64,000 nt of DNA from Hygrocybe punicea (Eukaryota > Basidiomycota > Agaricomycetes > Agaricales > Hygrophoraceae). The notes beneath the pieces were generated by a model. The model worked only from the letters and a program-made list of their open reading frames with translations. It had not been told where the DNA came from and did no database searches. Within the stretch, counting starts at the first letter, position 1, and each line of letters opens with the position of its first letter. The stretch lies in NCBI GenBank assembly GCA_963556145.1, contig OY744467.1:3906001-3970000 (forward strand), given 5' to 3'. Of the stretch, positions 46,261 to 55,512 are shown piece after piece. The translations under genes were made by a program, and so were the position numbers.

Positions 46261-46600
46261 TACACCCACACTCACCATCACAACATCACTGAACATTGAT
46301 AGGGCGCCTGTGAGACCGAAGGGCATTCATTTCTGCATGAAGAACCCATGACCTTCAATGTAGAATGCCAGGTAGGGCCTGCTGTCTTCTGGAATGATGA
46401 CTGCATAGAACCAAGATGCAAAATCAACACCATGGACCGACCTATGTCCACTCAGGCACTGTTGTTTTATGTGAACATCACCCTGCAGCACTGGGAATAC
46501 CTGGGTGATGCTGTTCAGGGAATTTTAGTTCTGGCAGAAGTGCCATGTTTGGGGCTTTGGCAGTTTGGCCAGAGTGGGTGAAAATGGGGTTCAAGGGTCC

Positions 46601-47384
46601 AAATTGTGCACTGGAGGCAAGCCAGTTAGAAAGTAGATTGGAAGAGGGGTCAGAAGGGTGTTGAGATAAAGAACCACTAGCTGGTGTGGGAGATTGCAGA
46701 GTGTAATGGTGCAGAGAACCATGAAAGTCTAGAGGCGTGCAAGGTGAATGAGAACAAAATCAATGTGAGGTATCATGTTCAGAATCAGAGGAACTTTCAG
46801 TGAGTTCATTGAGATCACTGTCAAAGTCTGGGATATTTTGAGGAACTGTCACAGGTCATTGCACTTGACGCTGAACTGTGCTATGAGTACAATATCTGTT
46901 AGTAGCTATGGTGCTTGAACTAGCTGCATTGGTCAAAGGAGTGGTTTAGATTTTAAGTCTCCTCATGGTGGGCTCCAGAAAATGATTGGTTTCTATGTCT
47001 ATGACCCTGGATGGAGAGGTAATAAAGGATGAAAATGTTGCAAAGGTGTGAGCTGGACTTGGGACACTTCCAATGGTAATGTGATCAAGTGCAATGAAAT
47101 GCATGATCAAATAAACAAATGCAGAGGAATGCAAGACAATGCGATGTCACAATGCAGTGATAAACAAGGATCAGAAGGCTTAGCTGGAGATCCTAGATGA
47201 CAGTACAAGACCTGGTGTTGACATGATGAGATGAAGATTCTGTGCTATGACTTATGTCGTGATAGCGGAGAGTACACAATGAGAAGAGACACAGATTGAG
47301 TTAGAATGATCAGTCTTTTATAACTAATGCACAGACTGGTAGAGAGGGGAGAACTGGGTTCTTAATCTTTTTGCTGGGTTTAAG
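46601..47384. other. Unassigned sequence between gypsy remnant and hAT element A
   Basis: No gene is visible. The stretch is probably further remains of the same gypsy element: minus-strand translations show proline-rich fragments, all with stops. It ends at the target duplication of element A (GGTTTAAG at 47377-47384). Confidence 0.35.
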
Positions 47385-47814
47385 TAGTGATTCCGAAGTT
47401 CGGTTCGGAACCAATCGGAACCCGGTTTGAACTGTGAACCGAACTGCTGGTTAGGTTTGTGGTTCTGGCACTGACATGCGGTTCAAACTGCATTCAAACG
47501 CGGTTCAAACTGCGAACCGTAATGTATAGTTACCTACGTAGATACTCATTTAGATACTTAATTTTTCACATTTTTTTCTATGCAGTCGTGTGAACTTAGG
47601 TCATGTGACCTTAAACATACTCACACGCAACTTCAAGTTCGACTCAACACTAACGTTACTTAACAACCACGGTGAGTAATGACTTTATTTCATATTTTAC
47701 TGACATTTTTTACATAGAACAGCCCCACGGGGCCCACCTTGACCACATAAATAAGGCGCCCATGGTCGACTTCACCCAACAACCTCCCTCGCGTTCCAAT
47801 GCGAGTCGGAGTGA

Positions 47815-48130
47815 ATTGATGGCAGCAGCGGCAGCAGCAGCAACAGCAGTGGCAACACCACCAATGCCACCACCCTGACGACGACGACAGCGACGACGAC
47901 GACGATGGCCAAATGATCCCCAGCGACAGCAACTGCAACAGCAGCAGCAGCAACTGCAACTGCAACTGCAACTGCAACAGCAGCAGCAGCAGCAGCAACT
48001 GCAACACTGGCAGCAGCAGCAGAGCAACACCAGCGGCAGCAGCAACCTGCCGCCTCAAACGTGGATGATCGCGACCACTGCCGCCTACAACACCAACACC
48101 AACACGACGACAACGACAACGACAATGACA
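47815..48130. repeat. CAG/CAA/ACG trinucleotide repeat tract
   Basis: Imperfect trinucleotide array, mainly CAGCAACTG and CAGCAG units followed by ACGACG and AACACC units. It produces long spurious ORFs (poly-Ala, poly-Gln, poly-Leu/Cys) on both strands. It belongs to the interior of element A. Confidence 0.8.
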
Positions 48131-48200
48131 GGGAAGTTGAAGGCTGGGAGGGTGGTGCGCCCACCTACCAGCCCAGGTACGTAAGCTAGCTTTAACCCGT

Positions 48201-48439
48201 TGTGGTGAATGCGGCCTGGGTAGGCGTGGATTCGTGTTTGCGAGTACTGTCAGTGGGATAGAAACCCAAAACTCTTCTTGTTTGTATATATGTACACAAA
48301 ACACTATATAGGTACTGTATAGTATCTATAAAGAGAGTGTATGAAGGAAATGGAAAATAATCAAGAGAGGGGAATGCAGAGGGAAGGGGGATGAAGGAAA
48401 ATAGAAGAATACGTGCTCACAGAGATATGGATCTCTACA
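48201..48439 (-). repeat. Left LTR (3' LTR in element direction)
   Basis: 239 bp, TGTGG...CTACA on the plus strand. It is identical to the copy at 52446-52684 except T for C at positions 10 and 27. Confidence 0.93.
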
Positions 48440-49484
48440 TCCACAGGGGACTCTAATAATGACTGCCCTCAGTCATAAACACAAGGATAATAAAGAAATA
48501 AAAAAAAGAGGGAGGGAATGAAAGTGGGTGGGGAATATACTCAAAGATAAAATAAAACTCAAACCACAAGCTGCCTCCTTTCCAGACTCTCTATCCTTTC
48601 TGACATCTCTGCTAATCTCTGCTCGAAAATCTTGAGGGCCTTGAGGGTGATTATGACAAGCTTGATGGTGAGTGAGGTTGCTGGAGGGAGATCATCAGCG
48701 ACAATGGGCTGGGTAGAGTCAGGCTTGGGTGCTGAGGGGGAAGTGATTCTGAAAAGTCCATTGAGGACACGTGGGAAGGGGTTGTCGAGGGGTATCGGGG
48801 AAGGTGGTGCAGGTGAGGGTGAAGCAAGAGGGAAGGGGAGGTCGTCAAAGGCGGAGGGTCCGTGTACTAAACTCATAGAGTAAATAGGTAGGATGGGGGG
48901 AGACAATGGCGGGGACATAGGCAAAGGTGCAGGGACGGAGACGTGGGCATAGGACGATGGAGACGGGGGTACGAGGTCAAGGAACGGATGTTGACGGCCA
49001 ATGAGCATGGGTGTGTGGATATGTAGAAGCGGGGTCTGGGGATCTTTGTGCGCGGTTGGGAACGACGACGGGGATGTTGACAGGAGTGACGGGACTTGGG
49101 CGTGGGTGTAGGGATTCGGTTGCGGGTGCGTCGGGTCGGGGAACGGGTTTGGGCGGCCGGTGGGCGTGGGTTTGTGGTTGTGGATAGTCGGGGGCTTCGT
49201 TTGAGCTCGCGGATGGACTTGGGGGGTGTCGTGGGGTTGGTCGAGGGCGTAGGTGGTCGAACGGGGGTGGATGAGGATGGGGATGGCTTGGGATTGGGGG
49301 TTGAGAGTGGGGGTCGAGGTGGGGTGACGTGGCAGCTCGCGTGGGATGAAGAGGGACGGAGATGTACTCATTTCGCACAGGGAGGGGCCATACAGAGGTG
49401 CGGGGGTGTGAACGAGAGTGTGGGGACCGGCATACGCGGTAGTCATTGGCCTCGGATGGGGGAACGTGGGGGCTAGCTGTTGGG

Positions 49485-50607
49485 TGGGCAATGACACGGG
49501 TACACCCGTGGGTGTCCCAAGGCCAACCCGTACCCGGACCCGCTCCAACCCATACCTGTCTACCCACGGGTCTTTTTTCAGCGGGTAGATGGCGGGTAGC
49601 GGGGCGGGTCGGGTACGGGTATTGACCCGCGCAGGAAACCCGGCGGGTTCCAGCCCACATCTACCTCGCGTCGCTGACACGCACGTCAATTGATGTGGCA
49701 CTGTGCAAACGCGAGGAGTGGGGGGGCTGGGAACCACGCGACGGGTTGGGTTCTCGTGGGCGAGAGACCCTCCCCCATCGTATCCGTCTCCTCATTCCCC
49801 GCACCATCTCCCATTCTCCCCTCCCTCTCATCCTCCTCCGTTGTCGCATACGCGTCAGCTCGCGTTTCGACGCCATTTAGCCTTGGTGTTCGCAGTTGCG
49901 GCGTCTGGACGGCGGCATCGTGATTGTGGGCACGTGTGGGCATGTACTTGGGGGGGGGAACGGGGTCTGGGGCGCGTTTGGGCACGTTCTATTGCACGGG
50001 CACGGGCTTTGGGGCCTGTGTGGGCATCAAATGGTCGGGTGTTGTGAGACCGCGGTCTGGGACGCGTTTGAACACGTTTTCTTGCACGGGCGCGGGGTTT
50101 GGGGCTGGGGTGGGACTTGAGATGCGTTCGGACGCATTTTGCAGCGGGGACGGTGTGTTTGGGGCTGACGCGGGCGCGTGATGTGTCTCCTGTTGGGTTT
50201 TGGGCACGGGGGTTCGCGTTGGGGCACTATTTGATGACGGGGTGTCGTGCAATGCGGTTGCTGTTGCTTCTTGCAGTGGGCGTGTAGGGACACGGTTTCG
50301 CGCGAGGATGGGGCCGTTTGGCAGGCGGTTGGTGTTGTGTTGCCACGGAAGTGGTGGCTATTGGCTTCGTCTGTGTTGTCGCAGATGTGTGCGTGTGTGG
50401 GGCAGCCTGTGGGGGCGCGGATGCATTGCTGGGTCTCGTTGTTGATGCTGGTATTTGTCGTGAAGCTGTGTGGCTCTGTTTGGGCTGGTACCTGCGGGTA
50501 TACCAAGACCCGCGGTCACAGGTATGGGTTTTGCCCGGGTCCAAAAAAGGTAACCCGTACCCGTACCTGCAACCCGTGCGGGTTACCCGTACCCATGTCA
50601 TTGCCTA
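49485..50607. mobile_element. Non-autonomous hAT-like element B with 8-bp target duplication
   Basis: 1,123 bp. The left end is TGGGCAATGACACGGGTAC and the right end on the complement is TAGGCAATGACATGGGTAC: 17 of 19 match. A perfect 8-bp direct repeat CTGTTGGG flanks it (49477-49484 and 50608-50615). Subterminal ACCCGTACCC-type motifs fill the ends. The interior is a G-rich minisatellite (49930-50220) plus one 52-bp cassette (49664-49716). No transposase. It sits inside the proline-rich ORF of the LTR element, so it is younger than that insertion. Confidence 0.85.
49664..49716. repeat. Shared quasi-palindromic cassette, copy 1 (in element B)
   Basis: 53 bp. It begins CCTCGCG, has GTCAATTGA in the centre (49685-49693), and ends CGCGAGG, giving 7-bp perfect terminal inverted repeats. 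Confidence 0.75.
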
Positions 50608-50617
50608 CTGTTGGGTG

Positions 50618-51290
50618 ATGTGGCAAGCGCGTGGGACCTCGTTAACGGCAGGGGCAGCTCGTGGGGGCTTGCGAAGGACGGTGTGGGGACTTGGGGGGTT
50701 GTACGAGGTGGCGGGTTGTCCAACAAACGAGTGAGCGGCCGGGATGTCGAGTAGGCGGGTGCATGGGGCGGATTGACGTGGCAGGCGAGTGGGGCCTCGA
50801 GAACGGCAGGGGCGGCTGGTTTGGACTCGCGAGGGACGCCGTGAGGTGCTGGGAGGCTGTACGAAGCGGCAGGATGTCCAACAAAGGGGGGCGAGGCCGG
50901 GGACGTCGAATATGCGTGTGCATATGGTGGAGTGACGTGGCACAGCGTGGGGAGCTCGAACGCGGTGGGGACGGCTTGCACGGACTCGCGAGTGGCAATG
51001 GAGGGTGCTGGGATGTGGTATGAGGTGGCGGGTGGTCCAACGATGGCGTGAGCGGCCGGGGATGTCGAATATGCCGGGTCGCGAGGCTGGGTGATGTGAG
51101 ACGCGGTTGGGGACTCGATAACAGCGGGGACGGTCTGTGTGGGCTCGCGACAGATGGTGTAGGGCTCTGGTACACGGTACGACGCGTCGGGTGATCCAAC
51201 AGAAGTGGTATAGGCCGGGGACGTCGAATACGCGGGGTCGCGAGGCTGGGTGACCTGGAACGCGGCCGGATCGCTGTAAACGCGTGGGAC
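50618..51290. repeat. Tandem repeat of about 160 bp in the LTR element
   Basis: Four to five diverged direct copies with period of about 160 bp, each containing GGCCGGGGATGTCGAATA-like and GTGGTCCAACA-like blocks. They encode the repeated ~53-residue units of the element's proline-rich protein on the minus strand. Confidence 0.7.
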
Positions 51291-52445
51291 CGAATCATTT
51301 TGGACGTTTGAGGCACATGGGGGGCTGTACGAATGCGTAGGGGACGGTCTGCGGGGTGGTACGAAGCCGGGGGACACGGGAGACGCGGGGTCGCGTTTCT
51401 GATGTTGTAGGGCCTGGGACTCGACGGACTGGGTCCACCATGGCGACGTCGTCGTGCATGGGGGTGCTGGGGCATGTACTGTCGTGTGTGACGCGGTCTG
51501 TGGGTGGTAGACGCGTGGTGACGCGTTTGGCGGGCTGGATACACGAGTTTGCGATTGGTGACGTGGCACGCGGCCGGGTTGTCCTAACTGGCGTGGGTTT
51601 TGCTCGTTTGGGTCGTTGATGGTGAATGGAGGGCCTTGGGACGCGGTACGAGGTCGCCGGATGTCGAATGGGAGAGCTGCGGGTTGGCGTTGGCGTTGTG
51701 TGGGCGCTGCGGGTTGGTGATGGCCCGAGACGGTGGTAAGTGGCCGCGTGGGCTCTTTCTGGCATGTCGAAGGGGCTTGCGTGGTTCCGGTGGGTCGAGA
51801 GGCGGCGTGAGTGGGTGTCTGAGGGTTGTCTGGCGGCACCGGAACAGGTTGGTGGCAGGTTCAACGGGTTTGGATATGCTTTCCCACGCGGGACCCTCTG
51901 TAACGACTAACCGGTACGTACTTTTGTCCACAGGCACAAAAACCTTCCCTTTGCTTCTCTTTTTCACCTAATCCAACCTGTAGTTCTTCTAGTTCTCGAA
52001 CCCGACTCGTTTCGGGTACTTGAGCTACACTTGGCATATTTTTGTCATTTTTGGGGTCTTCGGAGGTGGAAGTCGGGCGGAAAACAAAGGAATGGAAGTA
52101 GATGGTGATGTAATACATGAGAACATAGGAAAAAGAGAGAATGAAGCTGAGGAAAATTGACAATAAACGAAAGTCAGGTTCGTCGGCATGTGACGTGTCA
52201 CTGGCTCTGGGACTTGCGAGGGGGAATGGCTGCCATCGGGGAGGCGCGAGAAACCTATAAATAAGCAAGTGGAGGCTGGATAACATCTTCAGAAAGCTTT
52301 TGAAGCTACGAGGCGACGACGAGGCGCAGGAAATCTTTTTTTTTTGCAGCCGAAAAAGAGGGTTTTTATGCCAAAAGTGGCAAACAGGGTATAGAAATAC
52401 AAGGAGAGTGAAGTGAGCTGACAGATCCTTGCGGTGGGCTCCAGA

Positions 52446-52684
52446 TGTGGTGAACGCGGCCTGGGTAGGCGCGGATTCGTGTTTGCGAGTACTGTCAGTG
52501 GGATAGAAACCCAAAACTCTTCTTGTTTGTATATATGTACACAAAACACTATATAGGTACTGTATAGTATCTATAAAGAGAGTGTATGAAGGAAATGGAA
52601 AATAATCAAGAGAGGGGAATGCAGAGGGAAGGGGGATGAAGGAAAATAGAAGAATACGTGCTCACAGAGATATGGATCTCTACA
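52446..52684 (-). repeat. Right LTR (5' LTR in element direction)
   Basis: 239 bp. On the minus strand it begins TGTAGAGATCC and ends TTCACCACA, followed directly by the primer-binding-site-like TGGAGCCCACC. Confidence 0.93.
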
Positions 52685-52709
52685 CCGTCGACAACTTGCT
52701 AACCACACA

Positions 52710-52762
52710 CCTCGCAAACCCGGGCTGACGCGTCAACAGACGTGCAGACGTCATATGCGAGG
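52710..52762. repeat. Shared cassette, copy 2 (in element A)
   Basis: 53 bp. It begins CCTCGCAAAC and ends ATGCGAGG. The centre is changed to GCGTCAACAGACG, so this copy is diverged in the core. Confidence 0.65.
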
Positions 52763-53056
52763 AATTCGGCATGGCAACGATGAAGAAGGACGCGGAAAGG
52801 GCCAACAATGGCAACAACCACACACAACAAAAACGCAGAAAGTGAGAGAACTGGCCGGGAGAGTGGTGCACCCACCCCCGGTCGCCAGGTAAGTCTTTTT
52901 TCGTTTGCTGTCGAATTTTCCCCACCACTGCAGACAGGCATGGTCCATGCCTTCGACCATCCCGCCTCCATCCACCCGCCAATGCACCATACCGGGCCCG
53001 AAGATGCCCCAGCCTGAAGCTACAACCACCCCACCTCCCATCCCACCTCCTGCTTC

Positions 53057-53108
53057 CCTCGTGAAACCCAGTGCCACATCAATTGATGTGCGCCTGGTCT
53101 TCACGAGG
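53057..53108. repeat. Shared cassette, copy 3 (in element A)
   Basis: 52 bp. The ends CCTCGTGA and TCACGAGG are perfect inverted repeats. The centre CACATCAATTGATGTG is a perfect 16-bp palindrome. Confidence 0.78.
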
Positions 53109-54034
53109 AGATTTGGAGGTTGGTTTGCGGTTCAAACCACGTTCGAACGCAGACCGAACGTGTTGAAACCATTCAACATGGTTCCGGTTCCGGTTCAGCA
53201 TTTGGCTGAACCAAACCAACAGTTTCGGTTCCGGTTTTCCAAAAAAGTCAAAAAACCGGACCGAACTGAACTTCAGCAACACTAAGTTTAAGGGTTAGTG
53301 TTGCCGCGACTTGACTAGTCATAGTCGCAACTATGTAGTCATGACTACAGCTAGACTATATACACATAAATTGATATAGTCGAAGTCGAAGTCACGGCTT
53401 CGACTAGTCAAGCTGCGACTTCGACTAATATATCGACTATGGTCAGTCCATTAGTAAAAAGAATATATATTAAAATAAATTGAAATATTATAAAAATAAA
53501 TAAGAGTAGGCGGAGGGGGAGGGGAAACGGAGGAGGGAGGGAGGGGAAACGGAGAGGAGGGGTCACCCCTGACCTTGCCATCATCCTTGTGGTCCGTCCT
53601 CATCCCTGTCCTCGTGGTCCATTGCCTCTGGTTGCTGTTATTCCCGTCTTCCGGGTCCCTGTCGCCTTCATCTTCCTCATTTGACCTGGCCACCCCCGTT
53701 TCTGCATCCTTCTTGTCCACATCCAGCACGGTCGCTCATTGTCATCCTCATTGTCCTGGTGTCTGTCATTGTTGTCATTGCCATCCCTGCTGTCGTCGTT
53801 CCGGTCATCGTCACCATCCCCATTCCCATCCCCATTGTCGTCCCTGTTCTCATTGTTGCAGTCATCCTTCCAGTCCCCATTCCTGTTCTCATCATTCCAG
53901 TCCACATTGTCTTCGTTCCCGTCCCTGCTGTCATTGTTGCCACCCATGTTGTTGTTGTTGCTGTGGGGATGAGGTGAGGGTGAGGGTGAGGGGATAAGAC
54001 GACAGCGGGTACCCACCACATTCCATCCTAAGTA

Positions 54035-54086
54035 CCTCGTGAACAACAGGGGCATGTCAATTGATGCGCTCCGTGTTTTTGCGAGG
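54035..54086. repeat. Shared cassette, copy 4 (in element C)
   Basis: 52 bp, CCTCGTGAACAAC ... GTCAATTGA ... GTTTTTGCGAGG. It is in tandem with copy 5, 99 bp downstream, within a direct duplication. Confidence 0.78.
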
Positions 54087-54133
54087 TTGGATGGGGCTGG
54101 GGTGTTTCCATGGGCGTCCGCGCGTGCTCACTA

Positions 54134-54185
54134 CCTCGTGAACAATGGGGGCACGTCAATTGACACGCTCCGTGTTTTTGCGAGG
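54134..54185. repeat. Shared cassette, copy 5 (in element C)
   Basis: 52 bp. The core GTCAATTGAC is intact; the right half CGCTCCGTGTTTTTGCGAGG is the same as in copy 4. It belongs to a 99-bp tandem duplication. Confidence 0.78.
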
Positions 54186-55015
54186 TTGGATGGCACTGGG
54201 GATGTCCCATGGGCGTCCGCCTCGTTTCTGTCATCCATTGCCCATCCCCGTTCCCGTGCTCACTGTCCTCATCGTCGCCATCGTCATCGTCCCCCGTTGC
54301 CATCGTCGTCCCCCGTTGCCATCGTCGTCCCCATGGCCGTTGTCTTTCTTGTCCCGGTCTCCGTTGTCCTCGTTGTCCCGTTCCCCCATTGTCGTCTTCC
54401 CGTTGTCATAGTTGCCATTCCTGCTTTGTCGTCGTCTTCCCGTTCTCACCATTGTTGCGTTCGTCATCATTTTTGTCTTCGTTTACCCCGTTGTCCTCAT
54501 TCCCATCATCCTCATTCTTGCTGTCATGGTCAGCCTGGGTTGTCCCCGTTCTCGGCTGCGTCCCATCTGCTTGTTGCTGTTGCTGTGTTCACGTTCGTTT
54601 GGTGCGAGGGTGCAGGAAAAAAACCTAAAGATGTTTAAGTAGTTAGTAGAATAAACCGAATTACACTTATCTTGGGTGCTACGCGTAATCATTGCGTGAT
54701 TGAGTTTGTTCCAGCTGACCAAACAAGGTCACATGGTCCGTGCATGGCGAGAAGGGTATATAAGCCGCCCCCAAACTCTTTCAAATCTGCTCTCGAGCCA
54801 TTTAAATTTACAGGTCATAAATAAATATATAAAATTATATAATTATTACAGTACCAACTACAGTCGGCTAAGTCAGCTCGACTATGGCTTGCCAGATTGG
54901 CATAGTCAAAGTCAAGTTGATCGGATAGTTGTAGTCGAGTTGGAGGTCGACTCGGCTAATATCGGCTATGACTACAACTTCAAGTCGACTGCTAGTTGTA
55001 GTCGCGGCAACACTA

Positions 55016-55494
55016 GGTGGTGTTTCATCATATTGAGACCAGGCCACACAGGTAAGATACAGTGAGAACATTGAAGCCACATGCACGTAAGTTGGTGTTA
55101 GTTGTGCACGTTGCATGCAGCATGGATGTTTTGCATGTATGCTGGACATGGAAGAGTTGTAGGAAAGACAGGAATGGCCATATGAGGGTTTCCGTGCCTA
55201 AGGGGGGAAGCTGCATATCAATGGACTCATTGCACATTTGGAGACCCACATGTCCTCCTCAAAACAGTGTTTAGCCTCTATCTCAGTCAATTCTTGACTG
55301 TTTTGGATGATCTTTGGCTGTGTTTCAAAGCCCATGGATCCAGGAATTTGTTGTATCCACACAAGTACGGATACCTGCAGGTCATGGATTATTCATATCT
55401 ATGCTATAGCCTATGACCAGCCAAGTTGAGGCAATGCTATGCCAAAGGCAGGTAAAACTTTAGACTTGAGTTATTAGACTAAATGTAAACAAAG
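55016..55494. other. Unassigned spacer between elements C and E
   Basis: About 480 bp of ordinary composition. Short ORFs occur on both strands without recognisable content. No repeat matching the rest of the island was seen. Confidence 0.4.
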
Positions 55495-55512
55495 TTTACA
55501 GCAGTTTTCATA

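Larger units (their letters stand above)
45030..46600 (-). pseudogene. Decayed Ty3/gypsy reverse transcriptase fragment
   Basis: Reading the minus strand, pieces of a gypsy pol polyprotein appear in order. First is DFASWFYAVIIPEDSRPYLA with MPFGLTGA (46450-46290), then LGDILIALQLELFVNDG and NNVLGRTRHFL (45730-45590). Next are MSLSAKKSKFFMTEMIFAGS (45570-45510), LSFLGLTGFFRDLI (about 45400), and WTEKHQKCFLNLKAML (45110-45050). The catalytic Tyr/Phe-x-Asp-Asp box reads FVND, so one active-site Asp is lost. In-frame stops and two insertions (about 45800-46260 and about 45120-45300) break it. No LTRs of this element were found with confidence. Upstream gag and downstream integrase are absent or unrecognisable. 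Confidence 0.75.
48559..52037 (-). pseudogene. Proline-rich protein of the LTR element, interrupted
   Basis: Minus-strand open frames suggest one long protein. The likely start is at 52037 (MPSVAQVPETSRVRELEELQ), a charged helix. A frame change near 51935 leads to KVFVPVDKSTYRLVVTEGPA and then a Pro/Ser/Thr-rich body. Around 51290-50640 four to five tandem units of about 53 residues repeat an AYSTSPA...VGxPxASY pattern, with one frame change near 50740. Element B interrupts it at 49485-50607, and the frame picks up again beyond it. The C-terminus (about 48670-48559) is a helix ending EQRLAEMSERIESLERRQLV. It may be a Gag-like structural protein, but no zinc knuckle is visible. I do not recognise the family. 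It is broken by frame changes and the insertion. Confidence 0.55.
48201..52684 (-). mobile_element. LTR retrotransposon without pol (LARD/TRIM-like), nested in element A
   Basis: Two 239-bp direct repeats bound the element and differ at only two positions (10 and 27). Each begins TG and ends CA. On the minus strand the sequence directly after the right LTR is TCTGGAGCCCACCGC, a plausible primer-binding site (TGG start), which sets the direction. The flanks share CCGT (48197-48200 and 52685-52688), consistent with a 4-5 bp target duplication. The interior encodes a proline-rich repetitive protein on the minus strand and no reverse transcriptase, RNase H or integrase. It must rely on another element for movement. 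It was later hit by hAT-like element B. The near-identical LTRs imply recent insertion. Confidence 0.85.
47385..53284. mobile_element. Non-autonomous hAT-like element A, split by an LTR element
   Basis: Terminal inverted repeats start TAGTGATTCCGAAGTTCGG on the left and, on the complement at the right end, TAGTGTTGCTGAAGTTCAG: 20 of 25 bases match and the ends fit the hAT consensus TAGNG. The flanking 8-mers are GGTTTAAG (47377-47384) and AGTTTAAG (53285-53292), 7 of 8 identical, as for hAT target duplications. Both ends carry about 150 bp of subterminal GGTTC/GAACC motifs. The interior has CAG/CAA repeats and two copies of the 52-bp cassette. No transposase is encoded. Without the inserted LTR retrotransposon (48201-52684) it would be about 1.4 kb. 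Confidence 0.7.
53296..55015. mobile_element. TIR element C (hAT-like, non-autonomous)
   Basis: The left end TAGTGTTGCCGCGACT is matched perfectly by the complement of the right end (16 bp). The ends fit hAT TAGNG and share TAGTGTTGC with the right end of element A, which stops 11 bp away. Subterminal regions (53310-53445 and 54860-55005) are packed with GACTAGTCG/AGTCGAAGTC-type motifs. The interior is a CCCGTTGTC-type minisatellite with long spurious ORFs, and two tandem cassettes. No clear 8-bp target duplication is seen; TA flanks are present. Confidence 0.65.

Noticed and set aside
47690..48304. Long minus-strand ORFs rich in Leu, Cys and Ser over the CAG tract
   Set aside because: They are translations of trinucleotide repeats in several frames; none has a complex domain, and one runs through an LTR border.
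49895..50740. Overlapping Gly/Val-rich and Pro/Thr-rich ORFs in element B
   Set aside because: G-rich minisatellite in the interior of a transposon without transposase; ORFs on both strands mirror each other.
50618..51290. Regularly spaced direct repeats that might suggest a CRISPR array
   Set aside because: Units are about 160 bp, diverged and translated as protein repeats; there are no unique spacers of uniform length and the DNA is eukaryotic.
53575..54640. Plus- and minus-strand ORFs of 90-200 codons in element C
   Set aside because: Low-complexity minisatellite translations (His/Cys/Pro, Val/Ile and Thr/Met runs) open in all frames because the repeat lacks stops.
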